From contig JAFXZF010000079.1 of the NCBI GenBank assembly GCA_017541365.1, positions 1-43,928 on the forward strand: 43,928 nucleotides of DNA, read 5' to 3'. Numbering within the stretch: the stretch's first letter is position 1; each line of letters begins with the position of its first letter. The notes under the pieces are model-generated. The model worked only from the letters and a program-made list of their open reading frames with translations. It had not been told where the DNA came from and did no database searches. The stretch is from Prevotella sp. GTDB lineage: Bacteria; Bacteroidota; Bacteroidia; Bacteroidales; Bacteroidaceae. The position numbers and the translations under genes were made by a program. Positions 7,187-15,654 of this stretch are shown here, piece by piece.

Positions 7187-8395
7187 CTAAAACATAGCGA
7201 CCACTCTCTTGATACCGCTGACAAGGGTATCAACCTCCTCCTTATTATTATATAACGCAAATGAGGCACGAACCGTACCATTGATACCGAGACGGCGCAT
7301 GAGAGGTTCGGCACAGTGATGTCCTGTCCTCACTGCTATGCCGAGGCGGTCAAGCAATGTTCCCATGTCAAGGTGGTGAATGTCACCAACAAGGAAACTG
7401 ATGACCGCATCGCGCTTTGCTGCATCCAATGGTCCAAAGATACGCATCCCTGGTATGGTCTGCATCTGCTCAAGGGCATAACGGGTCAATTCGCGCTCGT
7501 GAGCCTCTATCTTTTCCAGTCCTATGCCTTGCATATACTCTATCGCCTTTGCCAGTCCGTGGGTGGCGATATAGTCGGGCGTGCCTGCCTCAAACTTATA
7601 CGGCAGGGCTGCGTAGGTCGTCTTCTCAAATGTCACCGTACCTATCATATCTCCTCCACCCTGATATGGTGGCATCTGCTCAAGGTATTTCTCTTTGCCA
7701 TACAGCACGCCGATGCCTGTGGGACCATACATCTTATGACCGGAGAAAGCGAAGAAGTCGCAGTCTATGTCCTGCACGTCAATCCTCATGTGGGGTGCCG
7801 ACTGCGCACCGTCTATCATACACGGCACTCTATGTTCATGAGCTATACGCACTATATCCTTTACGGGGTTGACTGTTCCCAGCACATTACTCACGTGTGT
7901 GACGCTGACGAGTTTTGTCCTGTCAGTGAAGAGAGCCTTGTACGCCTCAAGGTCGAGTATGCCGTCATCGCTCATTGGTATCACCCTGACCACTATGCCC
8001 TTCTTCTCTGCCTGTAACTGCCAAGGCACTATGTTGGAGTGGTGCTCCATAGTGGAGATTATCACCTCGTCGCCCTCGTGCATGAAAGCCTCCACGAAAC
8101 TCGATGCCACGAGATTTATTGCCTCCGTGGTACCACGTGTGAAGACTATCTCAGAAGTCTTCTCCGCATTGATAAACTGTCTCACTGTTTCGCGTGCCCC
8201 CTCATGCAGGTCTGTCGCCTGCTGCGAGAGGTAGTGCACACCACGATGCACGTTGGCATTCACATTGAGGTATTCCTCTCTCATGGCATCAAGCACGCAG
8301 AGCGGCTTCTGCGTAGTCGCTCCGTTGTCGAGATATACCAATGGATACTTGTCGTATATTTTTCGCGATAATATGGGGAAATCCTGACGGTTCAT
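7187..8395 (-). CDS. sufS: cysteine desulfurase SufS
   Basis: A 402-residue class V aminotransferase-fold PLP enzyme that removes sulfur from cysteine and holds it as a persulfide for Fe-S cluster assembly. The PLP lysine is Lys221 in FSGHKMYGPTG and the persulfide cysteine is Cys361 in RTGHHCAEPLMRR, the signature of group II (SufS/CsdA) desulfurases. EVIISTMEHHSNIVPWQ and DGAQSAPHM are cofactor-binding stretches. It lies two bases after sufD in the sufB-C-D-S order. No SufE or SufU activator gene is present in the window. Confidence 0.96.
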   Translation of the reverse strand: MNRQDFPILSRKIYDKYPLVYLDNGATTQKPLCVLDAMREEYLNVNANVHRGVHYLSQQATDLHEGARETVRQFINAEKTSEIVFTRGTTEAINLVASSFVEAFMHEGDEVIISTMEHHSNIVPWQLQAEKKGIVVRVIPMSDDGILDLEAYKALFTDRTKLVSVTHVSNVLGTVNPVKDIVRIAHEHRVPCMIDGAQSAPHMRIDVQDIDCDFFAFSGHKMYGPTGIGVLYGKEKYLEQMPPYQGGGDMIGTVTFEKTTYAALPYKFEAGTPDYIATHGLAKAIEYMQGIGLEKIEAHERELTRYALEQMQTIPGMRIFGPLDAAKRDAVISFLVGDIHHLDMGTLLDRLGIAVRTGHHCAEPLMRRLGINGTVRASFALYNNKEEVDTLVSGIKRVVAMF

Positions 8396-8397
8396 AG

Positions 8398-9603
8398 TTA
8401 TTTACAAATCTTACACGTGCCGCAACGCTCTTCCCTGCTGAGTCGCTTGTCGATGATGATGTGCAGTCGGTCACGGAACGCCTGCCAGTGCATCTCGTCA
8501 ATCACCTGTGATATGAAGGCGTTCTTGAGCAAGGTCTTTGCCACTTCAACAGGTATGCCGCGCTGCTGCATATAGAAGAGAGCGGCATCATCCATCACAC
8601 CTACCGTAGAGCCATGGGCACACTTTACGTCATCGGCATATATCTCGAGCATCGGTTGGGTGTACATACGTGCCTCGTCACTTGCCACCATGTTGTTGTT
8701 TGTCTCCTGCGAGTAGGTCTGTTGCGCACCTTCGCGCACCAGTATCCTTCCTGCGAAAGCACCCACCGCCTTGTCATCAAGCACATACTTATACAGTTCG
8801 TTACTCTGGCATTGCTCCACCTGATGGTCTATGAGGGTGTTGTTGTCCACATGCTGCTCACGATCGGCTATCACAGCACCGTTAAGCGTCACCTCGCCCC
8901 CCTTGCCCTGCATATATACATCGATGCCATTGCGGGTGATACCGTTTGATATGGTGAGGTTATTATGTCGCACCACAGCATCACGCCCTGTCTTCACATA
9001 CATGTTGCTGAAGCGACGGCAAGACTGCGATGTCTCTTCCAGTTCGTAGAGGTCGAGATGCGAACCATCCTTGCATACCACCTCCACCACCTGTGAGGTG
9101 AGATACTGCCTGTCGCCATTTACGTGGTCAACGAAAAATATCGTTGCCTCACTCATCTCCTCCATTATGATGAGCACACGGCGCACCACCATGGTGTCCT
9201 GTTCGCCGTTCAGCGTATTCTCTATGCGTATGGGGGCCTCTGCCTTCTGTCCCTTTGGCACATATATCACTATGGCATCATGCGCCAAGGCAGTATTGAG
9301 TGCCGTGAGCGCATCACCCTTATCTGCTACCTTGTTGTAATAAGGTATGATGTCTATCGGTGCCTCTTTGGCAGGATATACATGCTGCACACCCTTTATA
9401 GTATATGGCGCAAGGCTCAGCCCATAGTTAGGGGCAAATGCCTCTGCCACGTCAGTATAGCGATAACGCTCCACCTTTCTGTTAGGAAAACCTTTCTTGG
9501 CAAACACAGCCATAGCTGCCTCGCGCTCGTTATTGAGTGCTTGGCATGACTGCCTCTCAAGCAAGGGCTTTACCTCGTTATATAGTTCGATGTATTGGTT
9601 CAA
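8398..9603 (-). CDS. sufD: Fe-S cluster assembly protein SufD
   Basis: A 401-residue SufBD-family protein, forming the beta-helix scaffold with SufB in the SufBC2D complex. The diagnostic C-terminal segment is VKCAHGSTVGVMDDAALFYMQQRGI, containing the conserved His used in the SufB-SufD cluster-building interface, followed by a short helical tail ending ERCGTCKICK. The Cys-rich last residues are unusual compared with E. coli SufD. The start is ATG 9603, 48 bp after the sufC stop; the gap holds a CTATAG repeat array. Confidence 0.95.
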   Translation of the reverse strand: MNQYIELYNEVKPLLERQSCQALNNEREAAMAVFAKKGFPNRKVERYRYTDVAEAFAPNYGLSLAPYTIKGVQHVYPAKEAPIDIIPYYNKVADKGDALTALNTALAHDAIVIYVPKGQKAEAPIRIENTLNGEQDTMVVRRVLIIMEEMSEATIFFVDHVNGDRQYLTSQVVEVVCKDGSHLDLYELEETSQSCRRFSNMYVKTGRDAVVRHNNLTISNGITRNGIDVYMQGKGGEVTLNGAVIADREQHVDNNTLIDHQVEQCQSNELYKYVLDDKAVGAFAGRILVREGAQQTYSQETNNNMVASDEARMYTQPMLEIYADDVKCAHGSTVGVMDDAALFYMQQRGIPVEVAKTLLKNAFISQVIDEMHWQAFRDRLHIIIDKRLSREERCGTCKICK

Positions 9604-9616
9604 CTTCTCTTTCTTT

Positions 9617-9657
9617 TATAGTTACTATAGATACTATAGTCACTATAGGTACTATAG
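9617..9657. repeat. 9-bp CTATAG-core array between sufC and sufD
   Basis: A partial TATAG followed by TTACTATAG, ATACTATAG, TCACTATAG and GTACTATAG. The sufC stop codon (CTA on the + strand, 9652-9654) is inside the last unit, so sufC ends Leu-stop by courtesy of the repeat. The rest separates sufC from sufD in the operon. Confidence 0.88.
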
Positions 9658-10401
9658 ATTACTATTCGTTATAAACTCAAACCCTTCGTTCTCAATCTTC
9701 ACAGCAAGGTCGGCATCGCCCGTCATTACTATCTTGCCGTCTATGAGCACATGCACCACGTCAGGTTTGATGTAGTCCAACAGACGCTGATAGTGGGTTA
9801 TCACCATTGCCGACGTCTTCTCGGTGCGCAGTTTGTTGAAACCCGTTGCCACTATACGCAGAGCATCCACGTCAAGACCTGAGTCTGTCTCGTCGAGTAT
9901 GCAGAAGGTAGGTTCCAGCATAGCCATCTGGAATATCTCGTTGCGCTTCTTCTCACCGCCCGAGAAACCCTCGTTTACCGAACGCTTCATCAGCTTCTGG
10001 TCTATCTCCACCAACTGGCGCTTCTCCTTCATCAGTTTTATGAAGTCACCCGCCTTCAGCGGTTCCATACCTTGTGCCTTACGGCGTGCATTGACAGCCG
10101 CCTTCATGAAGTTGGTCATTGATACTCCAGGTATCTCTACAGGTGCTTGGAATGACATGAATATACCTGCGTTGGCACGTTCGTCAGCGGTCATCTCGAG
10201 CAGGTTCTTGCCGTCGAATATTATCTCGCCTTCTGTTACTTCATAGCGTGGGTTACCCACTATTACGTTGCTCAATGTTGACTTGCCCGCACCATTAGTA
10301 CCCATCAGAGCATGTATCTCGCCATCCTTGATGGTGAGGTTCACACCCTTCAGTATCTCCTTTTCGCCAGCCTTGGCATGTAAGTTTTTTATTTCAAGCA
10401 T
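9652..10401 (-). CDS. sufC: Fe-S cluster assembly ATPase SufC
   Basis: A 249-residue ABC-type ATPase that drives conformational change in the SufBCD scaffold. Visible are Walker A GTNGAGKSTLSN, the Q-loop in MSFQAPVEIPG, the ABC signature FSGGEKKRNEIFQMAML, Walker B with CILDETDSGLDVDAL, and the H-loop in VITHYQRLL. There are no membrane segments, as expected for SufC. It sits 47 bp downstream of sufB. Confidence 0.97.
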   Translation of the reverse strand: MLEIKNLHAKAGEKEILKGVNLTIKDGEIHALMGTNGAGKSTLSNVIVGNPRYEVTEGEIIFDGKNLLEMTADERANAGIFMSFQAPVEIPGVSMTNFMKAAVNARRKAQGMEPLKAGDFIKLMKEKRQLVEIDQKLMKRSVNEGFSGGEKKRNEIFQMAMLEPTFCILDETDSGLDVDALRIVATGFNKLRTEKTSAMVITHYQRLLDYIKPDVVHVLIDGKIVMTGDADLAVKIENEGFEFITNSNL

Positions 10402-10448
10402 TTTGTTTTATAGTTTTTCTCCAAAATGACATTTCGGAGTATTTTACC

Positions 10449-11903
10449 TTATCCCACTGACCCCTCCAAGCTAACGCTGAGGAGTTTCTGTGCTTCTACG
10501 GCAAACTCCATCGGCAGTTTCTGCAACACCTCTTTGGCGTAGCCGTTCACTATCAGGCCCACGGCTTCTTCGGTTGAGATACCTCGCTGGTTGCAGTATA
10601 ACAGTTGTTCCTCGCTTATCTTTGATGTTGTTGCCTCATGCTCCACCACTGCGGAGTTGTTGTGTATGTCCATGTACGGAAACGTATGGGCGCCACACTG
10701 GCTGCCTAAGAGCAGCGAGTCACACGATGAGTAGTTACGCGCCCCGTGAGCTTTGGATGTAGCCCTTACCAGACCTCGGTATGAGTTTTGAGAGTGTCCT
10801 GCCGAGATACCTTTTGATATAATGGTCGATTTAGAATTCTTGCCCATGTGTATCATCTTGGTTCCTGTATCAGCTTGCTGGTAGTTGTTGGTCACCGCCA
10901 CGCTGTAAAACTCAGCCACCGAGTTGTCGCCACGCAGTACGCATGAGGGGTATTTCCATGTTACTGCCGAACCCGTCTCCACCTGTGTCCACGATAGTTT
11001 TGACGACTCCCCTCTCAGGTCGCCGCGTTTTGTCACAAGGTTCAGCACGCCTCCCCTGCCCTTCTCATCGCCAGGGTACCAGTTCTGCACGGTCGAATAC
11101 TTTACCTCTGCCCTATCCTTCACCACTATCTCCACGATGGCGGCATGCAGCTGGTTCTCGTCGCGCATAGGGGCGGTGCAGCCTTCGAGATACGACACGT
11201 ATGAGTCGTCATCGGCTATTATCAGCGTGCGCTCAAACTGTCCTGTGCCTGCCGCATTGATGCGGAAGTATGATGACAGTTCCATGGGGCAGCGCACTCC
11301 CTTTGGTATATATACAAACGAGCCATCAGAGAACACTGCCGAGTTCAGGGCAGCGAAGAAGTTATCGCGATAAGGCACCACGCTGCCTAAGTATTCCTTT
11401 ATCAGGTCGGGGTGCTCCTTTATCGCCTCGCCTATCGACATAAATATGATACCCAACTCCTTCAGTTTGTCCTTGTAGGTCGTCTTTACGCTGACGGAGT
11501 CCATTATGGCATCCACCGCCACACCGCTCAGTGCCAGACGCTCCTCGAGTGGTATGCCGAGTTTGTCAAAGGTCTTCTCCAGTTCTGGGTCTATCTGTCC
11601 GTCCTCCGTCAGGTTAGGGTTTTTCTTCTTTGCCATCGGGTCGGCATAGTACGATATCGCCTGATAGTCGATGGGTGGCAGGGTGAGATGTCCCCAGTCG
11701 GGCTGCGTCATGGTTTGCCAGTGACGGAATGCCTTGAGTCGGAACTCAAGCATCCAGTCAGGCTCACCTTTCTTTGCAGAGATAAGCCTAACCACGTCTT
11801 CCGTCAGCCCTACGGGTATTATATCAGTATGCACGTCGGTGGTAAAGCCGTACTCATATTTCTGCTCCGCCACCTGACGTACATATTCGTTCTTTTCTGC
11901 CAT
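10449..11903 (-). CDS. sufB: Fe-S cluster assembly scaffold SufB
   Basis: A 484-residue SufB. Typical segments are [13 protein letters not shown] near the N-terminus, [27 protein letters not shown], the core [17 protein letters not shown], and the C-terminal [20 protein letters not shown], whose first Cys matches the one required for cluster assembly in E. coli Suf[23 protein letters not shown] closes the fold. The ATG at 11903 directly abuts the TAA of the preceding lipoprotein gene (TAAATG), so the lipoprotein and suf genes are almost certainly on one transcript. Confidence 0.97.
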   Translation of the reverse strand: MAEKNEYVRQVAEQKYEYGFTTDVHTDIIPVGLTEDVVRLISAKKGEPDWMLEFRLKAFRHWQTMTQPDWGHLTLPPIDYQAISYYADPMAKKKNPNLTEDGQIDPELEKTFDKLGIPLEERLALSGVAVDAIMDSVSVKTTYKDKLKELGIIFMSIGEAIKEHPDLIKEYLGSVVPYRDNFFAALNSAVFSDGSFVYIPKGVRCPMELSSYFRINAAGTGQFERTLIIADDDSYVSYLEGCTAPMRDENQLHAAIVEIVVKDRAEVKYSTVQNWYPGDEKGRGGVLNLVTKRGDLRGESSKLSWTQVETGSAVTWKYPSCVLRGDNSVAEFYSVAVTNNYQQADTGTKMIHMGKNSKSTIISKGISAGHSQNSYRGLVRATSKAHGARNYSSCDSLLLGSQCGAHTFPYMDIHNNSAVVEHEATTSKISEEQLLYCNQRGISTEEAVGLIVNGYAKEVLQKLPMEFAVEAQKLLSVSLEGSVG

Positions 11904-12431
11904 TTACTTTGTTTCTTCTGCCTGAGAGTCCTTACTTTCGGGAACATCTTCCTCAAACTGAAGTTCCTTGGAGTAACGATAGTAATATCTATTGTACAGG
12001 TGGTCAGCTACCTTCACAAAACTGAAATCCGCAAGATATGCTCCCGTTTTATAATCCCTGAATTCACCGCTGAAACGTGAGTCTGTAAGATCGTAGTTTG
12101 AAATACGTACCCTCGTTCCATCCTCATAATCCATGTATATAACACCAAAATCTACCGAAAAAGTGAAACGACATGAAGTGTAGCGTCCATATCTATCATA
12201 GTCGTACTCTATGCCTGAGCCTTCTGAAAAGCGATAGGGATCTTTGTAGAACTCTATATCCACATACTGGTAGTTGTTATAATTCGACCATCGCCATGAA
12301 TAGTTCTGCGAAACCTCGCCCTCCCATATACCGTCAAGGGTTTTTGCTATATCATCATCATTGCACGATGTCAGCGTGAGTGTAAGCATCGCCACGAGGG
12401 CAACTGCCATAAAGTTGTAAAATTTCTTCAT
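11904..12431 (-). CDS. small lipoprotein heading the suf operon, function unknown
   Basis: A 175-residue protein with a lipoprotein signal peptide, MKKFYNFMAVALVAMLTL, then lipobox LTSC with Cys23 counted from this start. The mature part is rich in Tyr, Asp, Arg and Phe (for example YYYRYSKE) and contains LDGIWEGEVSQNYSW, reminiscent of the first strand of lipocalin-like domains, though this is weak. The C-terminus is acidic. ATG 12431 is chosen over the in-frame ATG at 12461 because the latter overlaps the -7 promoter box; an AAGGACAT sequence precedes 12431. It is translationally adjacent to sufB. I do not recognise the family; its link to Fe-S assembly or to stress at the envelope is only inferred from the operon. 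Confidence 0.8.
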   Translation of the reverse strand: MKKFYNFMAVALVAMLTLTLTSCNDDDIAKTLDGIWEGEVSQNYSWRWSNYNNYQYVDIEFYKDPYRFSEGSGIEYDYDRYGRYTSCRFTFSVDFGVIYMDYEDGTRVRISNYDLTDSRFSGEFRDYKTGAYLADFSFVKVADHLYNRYYYRYSKELQFEEDVPESKDSQAEETK

Positions 12432-12458
12432 AATGTCCTTTTTTTGATTTTTGCTTTG

Positions 12459-12489
12459 CAAAAGTACTCATAATTTTCGGTATATCAAA
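12459..12489 (-). promoter_or_regulatory. Bacteroidetes-type promoter of the lipoprotein-suf operon
   Basis: On the minus strand TTTG (12489-12486) is followed after 19 nt by TACTTTTG (12466-12459), an exact fit to TTTG-N19-TAnnTTTG. This is the best promoter in the window and would drive six genes. Confidence 0.8.
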
Positions 12490-12496
12490 GTTTTTA

Positions 12497-12528
12497 GTTG
12501 CAAATGTCATTTTTTTTTTGTAATTTTG
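12497..12528 (+). promoter_or_regulatory. promoter of the dus-argB-sigma operon
   Basis: TAATTTTG at 12521-12528 matches TAnnTTTG. GTTG at 12497-12500, 20 nt upstream, is an imperfect -33 box. The dus ATG is at 12538, giving a very short leader. The promoter is back to back with the suf promoter within 70 bp. Confidence 0.6.
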
Positions 12529-12537
12529 TGGTCAATA

Positions 12538-13497
12538 ATGGATATTGGCAACATAGACTTAGGCAGTCGTCCGCTCTTCCTCGCTCCTATGGAAGACGTG
12601 ACCGACATCGGCTTCCGTAAACTGTGCAAACGTTACGGAGCGGCAATGGTATATACCGAGTTTGTGGCGGCAGAAGCACTCGTGCGCTCCATCAAGGCTA
12701 CGGTGCGCAAACTCACCATCAGCGATGACGAGCGTCCCGTGGGCATACAGATATATGGCCGCACCACCGATGCCGTAGTGGAGGCGGCACGCATAGTGGA
12801 GGCAGAGGCGCATCCCGATGTGATAGACCTCAACTTCGGCTGTCCCGTAAAGAAAGTTGCTGGCAAAGGTGCAGGAGCTGGTATGTTGCAAAATATCCCC
12901 CTCATGCTTGAGATGACCGAAGCTGTGGTGAAGGCGGTCAACACCCCTGTCACCGTCAAAACCCGTTTAGGGTGGAGCGATAGCAACTTGGTGATTACTG
13001 AATTGGCTCCGAAACTCCAAGACTGCGGTATCAAGGCACTCACCATACATGGCAGAACACGAGCGCAGATGTACACTGGCGAAGCCGACTGGACTCTTAT
13101 CAAGGCGGTAAAGGACAACCCCGACATCAAGATACCAATAATAGGCAATGGAGACATAAAGTCACTTGACGATGCCGACCGTGCCTTCGACACCTATGGG
13201 GTGGATGCCGTGATGATAGGCAGAGCTACATTCGGACAACCTTGGATATTCTCCCGAGAGGCAACAGAAACACTCAAAACCGCCGATAAAATCGACGTTT
13301 TATTGGAGTTGCTGCATATCAATATCGACTACATAGGCGACGAACTCAAGGCTATCCTCCACACTCGCCGTCACCTCGCCGCCTCACCTATCTTCAAAGG
13401 CATACCCGACTTCAAGTCCACACGCATAAAAATGCTGAGAGCTAATACGGTGGAGGAACTCACTGACATACTCAACGAACTAAAAACAACACTATAA
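12538..13497 (+). CDS. tRNA-dihydrouridine synthase (Dus family)
   Basis: A 319-residue FMN-dependent enzyme reducing uridines in tRNA. The TIM-barrel motifs are FLAPMEDVTDIGFRKL, the DLNFGCPVKKVAGKGAGAG loop with the catalytic Cys, KTRLGW, ALTIHGRTRAQMYTGEADW, PIIGNGDIKS and DAVMIGRATFGQPWIF for FMN phosphate binding. It resembles DusB most. I use ATG 12538; the longer frame from 12451 runs through the promoter. argB follows after six bases. Confidence 0.93.
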   Translation: MDIGNIDLGSRPLFLAPMEDVTDIGFRKLCKRYGAAMVYTEFVAAEALVRSIKATVRKLTISDDERPVGIQIYGRTTDAVVEAARIVEAEAHPDVIDLNFGCPVKKVAGKGAGAGMLQNIPLMLEMTEAVVKAVNTPVTVKTRLGWSDSNLVITELAPKLQDCGIKALTIHGRTRAQMYTGEADWTLIKAVKDNPDIKIPIIGNGDIKSLDDADRAFDTYGVDAVMIGRATFGQPWIFSREATETLKTADKIDVLLELLHINIDYIGDELKAILHTRRHLAASPIFKGIPDFKSTRIKMLRANTVEELTDILNELKTTL

Positions 13498-13503
13498 GAA
13501 AAT

Positions 13504-14304
13504 ATGGAACAGGTTACAGTAATAAAGGTTGGAGGTGCAGTAGTTGAAGACCCATCTCAACTCACAACCCTCCTCAACAACTTCGCCGCCATCCCTGGCA
13601 AGAAGATATTGGTGCATGGTGGGGGCCGTCGTGCCACAAAGGTTGCAGCACAACTGGGCATTGAGAGCCATATGGTGGGTGGCAGACGCATCACCGATGC
13701 CGAGATGCTCTCCGTAGTCACTATGGTATATGGCGGACTCGTCAACAAGAACCTTGTGGCACAGTTGCAGGCAAAGGGTGTCAATGCCCTCGGACTGACA
13801 GGTGCCGACATGGATGTGATACGTTCGCATAAGCGTCCGCTGAAGAAGGTGAGGATGGACGACGGACACGATGAAATGGTCGATTTTGGATATGTAGGCG
13901 ATGTAGATAGAGCTGATGGTAAACGCCTCGCGCAACTGCTCGACAGTGGTGTCATCCCTGTCGTTGCACCCCTCACTCACGACGGACAGGGCAATATACT
14001 CAACACAAATGCCGACACTATGGCGAGCACCGTTGCCAAAGCACTCGCCTCATACTACGATGTAACCCTCATCTTCTCCTTCGAGAAAAAAGGTGTGCTC
14101 TCCAACCCCGACGATGACGACAGCGTGATACCTGTCATCACCCACGAATCATATAAGCAGTATGTGGAGGACGGCACCATCTCCGGCGGCATGATGCCAA
14201 AGATAGAGAATGCCTTCGAAGCCGTCGATGCAGGAGTTAAGAAAGTAGTCATCACCCTCGCCACAAATATAAATAAGGAAGACTGTGGCACAGTCATAAA
14301 CTGA
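13504..14304 (+). CDS. argB: acetylglutamate (or succinylglutamate) kinase
   Basis: A 266-residue amino-acid kinase. The N-terminal VIKVGGAVVED and ILVHGGGRRATKV bind phosphate and substrate. GGRRITDAEML is the NAG-binding segment, and the C-terminal GGMMPKIENAFEAVDAGV is diagnostic for ArgB. It phosphorylates the gamma-carboxyl of N-acylglutamate in ornithine/arginine synthesis. Some Bacteroidales use N-succinyl in place of N-acetyl intermediates, which sequence alone cannot settle. It is co-transcribed with dus and followed 37 bp later by a sigma-factor gene with no metabolic link. Confidence 0.94.
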   Translation: MEQVTVIKVGGAVVEDPSQLTTLLNNFAAIPGKKILVHGGGRRATKVAAQLGIESHMVGGRRITDAEMLSVVTMVYGGLVNKNLVAQLQAKGVNALGLTGADMDVIRSHKRPLKKVRMDDGHDEMVDFGYVGDVDRADGKRLAQLLDSGVIPVVAPLTHDGQGNILNTNADTMASTVAKALASYYDVTLIFSFEKKGVLSNPDDDDSVIPVITHESYKQYVEDGTISGGMMPKIENAFEAVDAGVKKVVITLATNINKEDCGTVIN

Positions 14305-14307
14305 AAA

Positions 14308-14339
14308 TATAGTTACTATAGACACTATAGTTCCTATAT
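14308..14339. repeat. 9-bp CTATAG-core array between argB and the ECF sigma gene
   Basis: A partial TATAG followed by TTACTATAG, ACACTATAG and the degenerate TTCCTATAT, ending two bases before the sigma ATG at 14342. The array occupies the whole ribosome-binding region. Confidence 0.82.
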
Positions 14340-14341
14340 CC

Positions 14342-14824
14342 ATGCTTGACATAAAACGAGACATATTGCCCCTCAAGAACATCATGTACCGCCTGGCACT
14401 GAGGATAACACTCAACAGTCAGGAGGCAGAGGATATTGTGCAGGATGTCATCATCAAACTATGGAAACAACAATCAGGAGGCACTCATATCGACAACCTT
14501 GAGGCATACACCATGCGCATGGTGCGCAACCTTGCTCTCGACCGCCAGCGCATGAAGGTCAATCAAACGGAAAACATCGATGGAATGGACTTTTCTGGCA
14601 CCTCTTCCGTAGAAGACGCCATAGAAAATGACGAACGCATCGACAGCATACGCAAAGCTATGGACGCACTGCCCGAGAAACAACGTGTCGCCATGCAACT
14701 CCGCGACTTCGAAGGCCGCTCCTACAAAGAAATCGCCGATATTATGGAGATCACCGAAGACCAAGTAAAGGTCAATATCTTTCGTGCTCGCCAGACAATC
14801 AGGCAATTGATATCTGCTTCTTAA
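14342..14824 (+). CDS. ECF-type RNA polymerase sigma factor
   Basis: A 160-residue sigma-70 family member with only regions 2 and 4. Region 2 includes ILPLKNIMYRLALRIT, SQEAEDIVQDVIIKLW and a region 2.4-like LEAYTMRMVRNLALDR. A Ser/Thr/Asp linker follows. Region 4 contains MDALPEKQRVAMQLRDFEGRSYKEIADIM and the helix-turn-helix EDQVKVNIFRARQTIR. It belongs to the extracytoplasmic-function group. The stimulus is unknown. It is carried on the dus-argB transcript and is followed by a single-pass membrane protein gene; a candidate ECF-type promoter lies between the two. Confidence 0.93.
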   Translation: MLDIKRDILPLKNIMYRLALRITLNSQEAEDIVQDVIIKLWKQQSGGTHIDNLEAYTMRMVRNLALDRQRMKVNQTENIDGMDFSGTSSVEDAIENDERIDSIRKAMDALPEKQRVAMQLRDFEGRSYKEIADIMEITEDQVKVNIFRARQTIRQLISAS

Positions 14825-14845
14825 CTTCTTTTAACACGTCACTCT

Positions 14846-14880
14846 GTAACTTTTTGTAGCACCTATACGTCGTATATTTG
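14846..14880 (+). promoter_or_regulatory. candidate ECF and housekeeping promoters before the membrane protein gene
   Basis: GTAAC at 14846-14850 and CGTC at 14868-14871, separated by 17 nt, resemble the ECF promoter motif I recall from Bacteroides. Overlapping them is a -7 box TATATTTG at 14873-14880 with TTTG at 14853-14856 (16-nt spacer, shorter than usual). Either or both could drive the downstream gene at 14967. Confidence 0.45.
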
Positions 14881-14966
14881 GACGAGATTAAAAAGTTTTC
14901 GTTTTCGTAGTCACCGTTCAGGTGGCGTTTCGTAGGTGCTATGCACCGTTTCGTAACGAAGTTTAT

Positions 14967-15452
14967 ATGATGGACTACAAGTACATAGAACAGTTGCTCG
15001 ACAAGTACTTCGAGGCACAGACAACCCTCGAGGAAGAGCAGATACTCCGTGCGTTCTTCGCACAGGAGGATGTACCAGCGCACCTATTACCTTATCGCGA
15101 GTTCTTCACCTACCAGAGTTTCGGTAAGAACGCCGAGAGCCTTGGCAGTGACTTCGATGAGAAGATACTCAGCATCATCGGCAAGGAGAAGAGCGATGAG
15201 CCTCATCACGTAGTAGCACGCAAGGTATCGCTCAACAAACGCCTGCGTCCACTCTACAAGGCAGCAGCATGTGTCGCTATAGTCCTCTCCATAGGTCAGG
15301 CAGCACAGATGCCTTACTACAAGTCGGAGGCAGAACAGCAGGAGAGCCTCGCCCGCTCACTCGAACAGTTGCAGCAAATCCAGAAAGACAAAAATGCTGT
15401 GGCGCAGGGTGACTCGCTGATTAAAATTGAAAAATTGAAGATTGAAAATTGA
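14967..15452 (+). CDS. single-pass membrane protein downstream of the ECF sigma factor (putative sigma regulator)
   Basis: A 161-residue protein starting MMDYKYIEQLLDKYFEAQT; ATG 14970 is equally possible, and the in-frame ATG 14922 is less likely given the promoter. An N-terminal helical domain with TTLEEEQILRAFFAQ and VPAHLLPYREFF is cytoplasmic in character, then a short membrane segment (AAACVAIVLSIGQAA) near residue 100, then a charged coiled-coil-like tail. The layout suits an anti-sigma factor or envelope-stress sensor, and this arrangement after an ECF sigma gene is familiar in Bacteroidetes. No zinc-binding HxxxCxxC motif is seen. The last codons (LIKIEKLKIEN) and the TGA stop are written by a 7-bp repeat array, so the C-terminus may be repeat-truncated. 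Confidence 0.7.
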   Translation: MMDYKYIEQLLDKYFEAQTTLEEEQILRAFFAQEDVPAHLLPYREFFTYQSFGKNAESLGSDFDEKILSIIGKEKSDEPHHVVARKVSLNKRLRPLYKAAACVAIVLSIGQAAQMPYYKSEAEQQESLARSLEQLQQIQKDKNAVAQGDSLIKIEKLKIEN

Positions 15453-15458
15453 AAATTG
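15423..15458. repeat. 7-bp repeat array (TTGAAAA family) at the end of the membrane protein gene
   Basis: Units AAAATTG, AAAAATTG (one extra A), AAGATTG, AAAATTG, AAAATTG. Because 7 is not a multiple of 3, the array presents TGA in every frame within three units, and the upstream gene stops inside it (15450-15452). Confidence 0.8.
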
Positions 15459-15498
15459 CGATTACAGTTGGCCACACTTGACTTCGCACAAATCATAA

Positions 15499-15526
15499 TT
15501 TTCAACTCTCAACTCTCAATTCTCAA
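15499..15526. repeat. 7-bp repeat array (TTTTCAA family), inverted relative to the preceding array
   Basis: Units TTTTCAA, CTCTCAA, CTCTCAA, TTCTCAA. These are the reverse-complement type of the array at 15423-15458, about 40 bp away, so the two can form an imperfect stem-loop in the RNA. Confidence 0.75.
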
Positions 15527-15654
15527 CTCGATACAATTTTCTCTGCTTTAAAATATCCTAAACGATCTAACAATCAATTAAAACAGCAAAGTCCGGAAGC
15601 TGTGAAGCCAACGGAGAAGTCGCTAAAAGATGCATTGCAATCTTTACGACATAA

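Noticed and set aside
7316..8017. A 233-residue open frame on the + strand
   Set aside because: It is antisense to sufS, which has complete family motifs; the frame is Cys/His/Leu-rich shadow sequence with no recognisable domain.
12451..12537. A longer start for the dihydrouridine synthase at 12451
   Set aside because: It would run through the promoter region; the family starts near ATG 12538.
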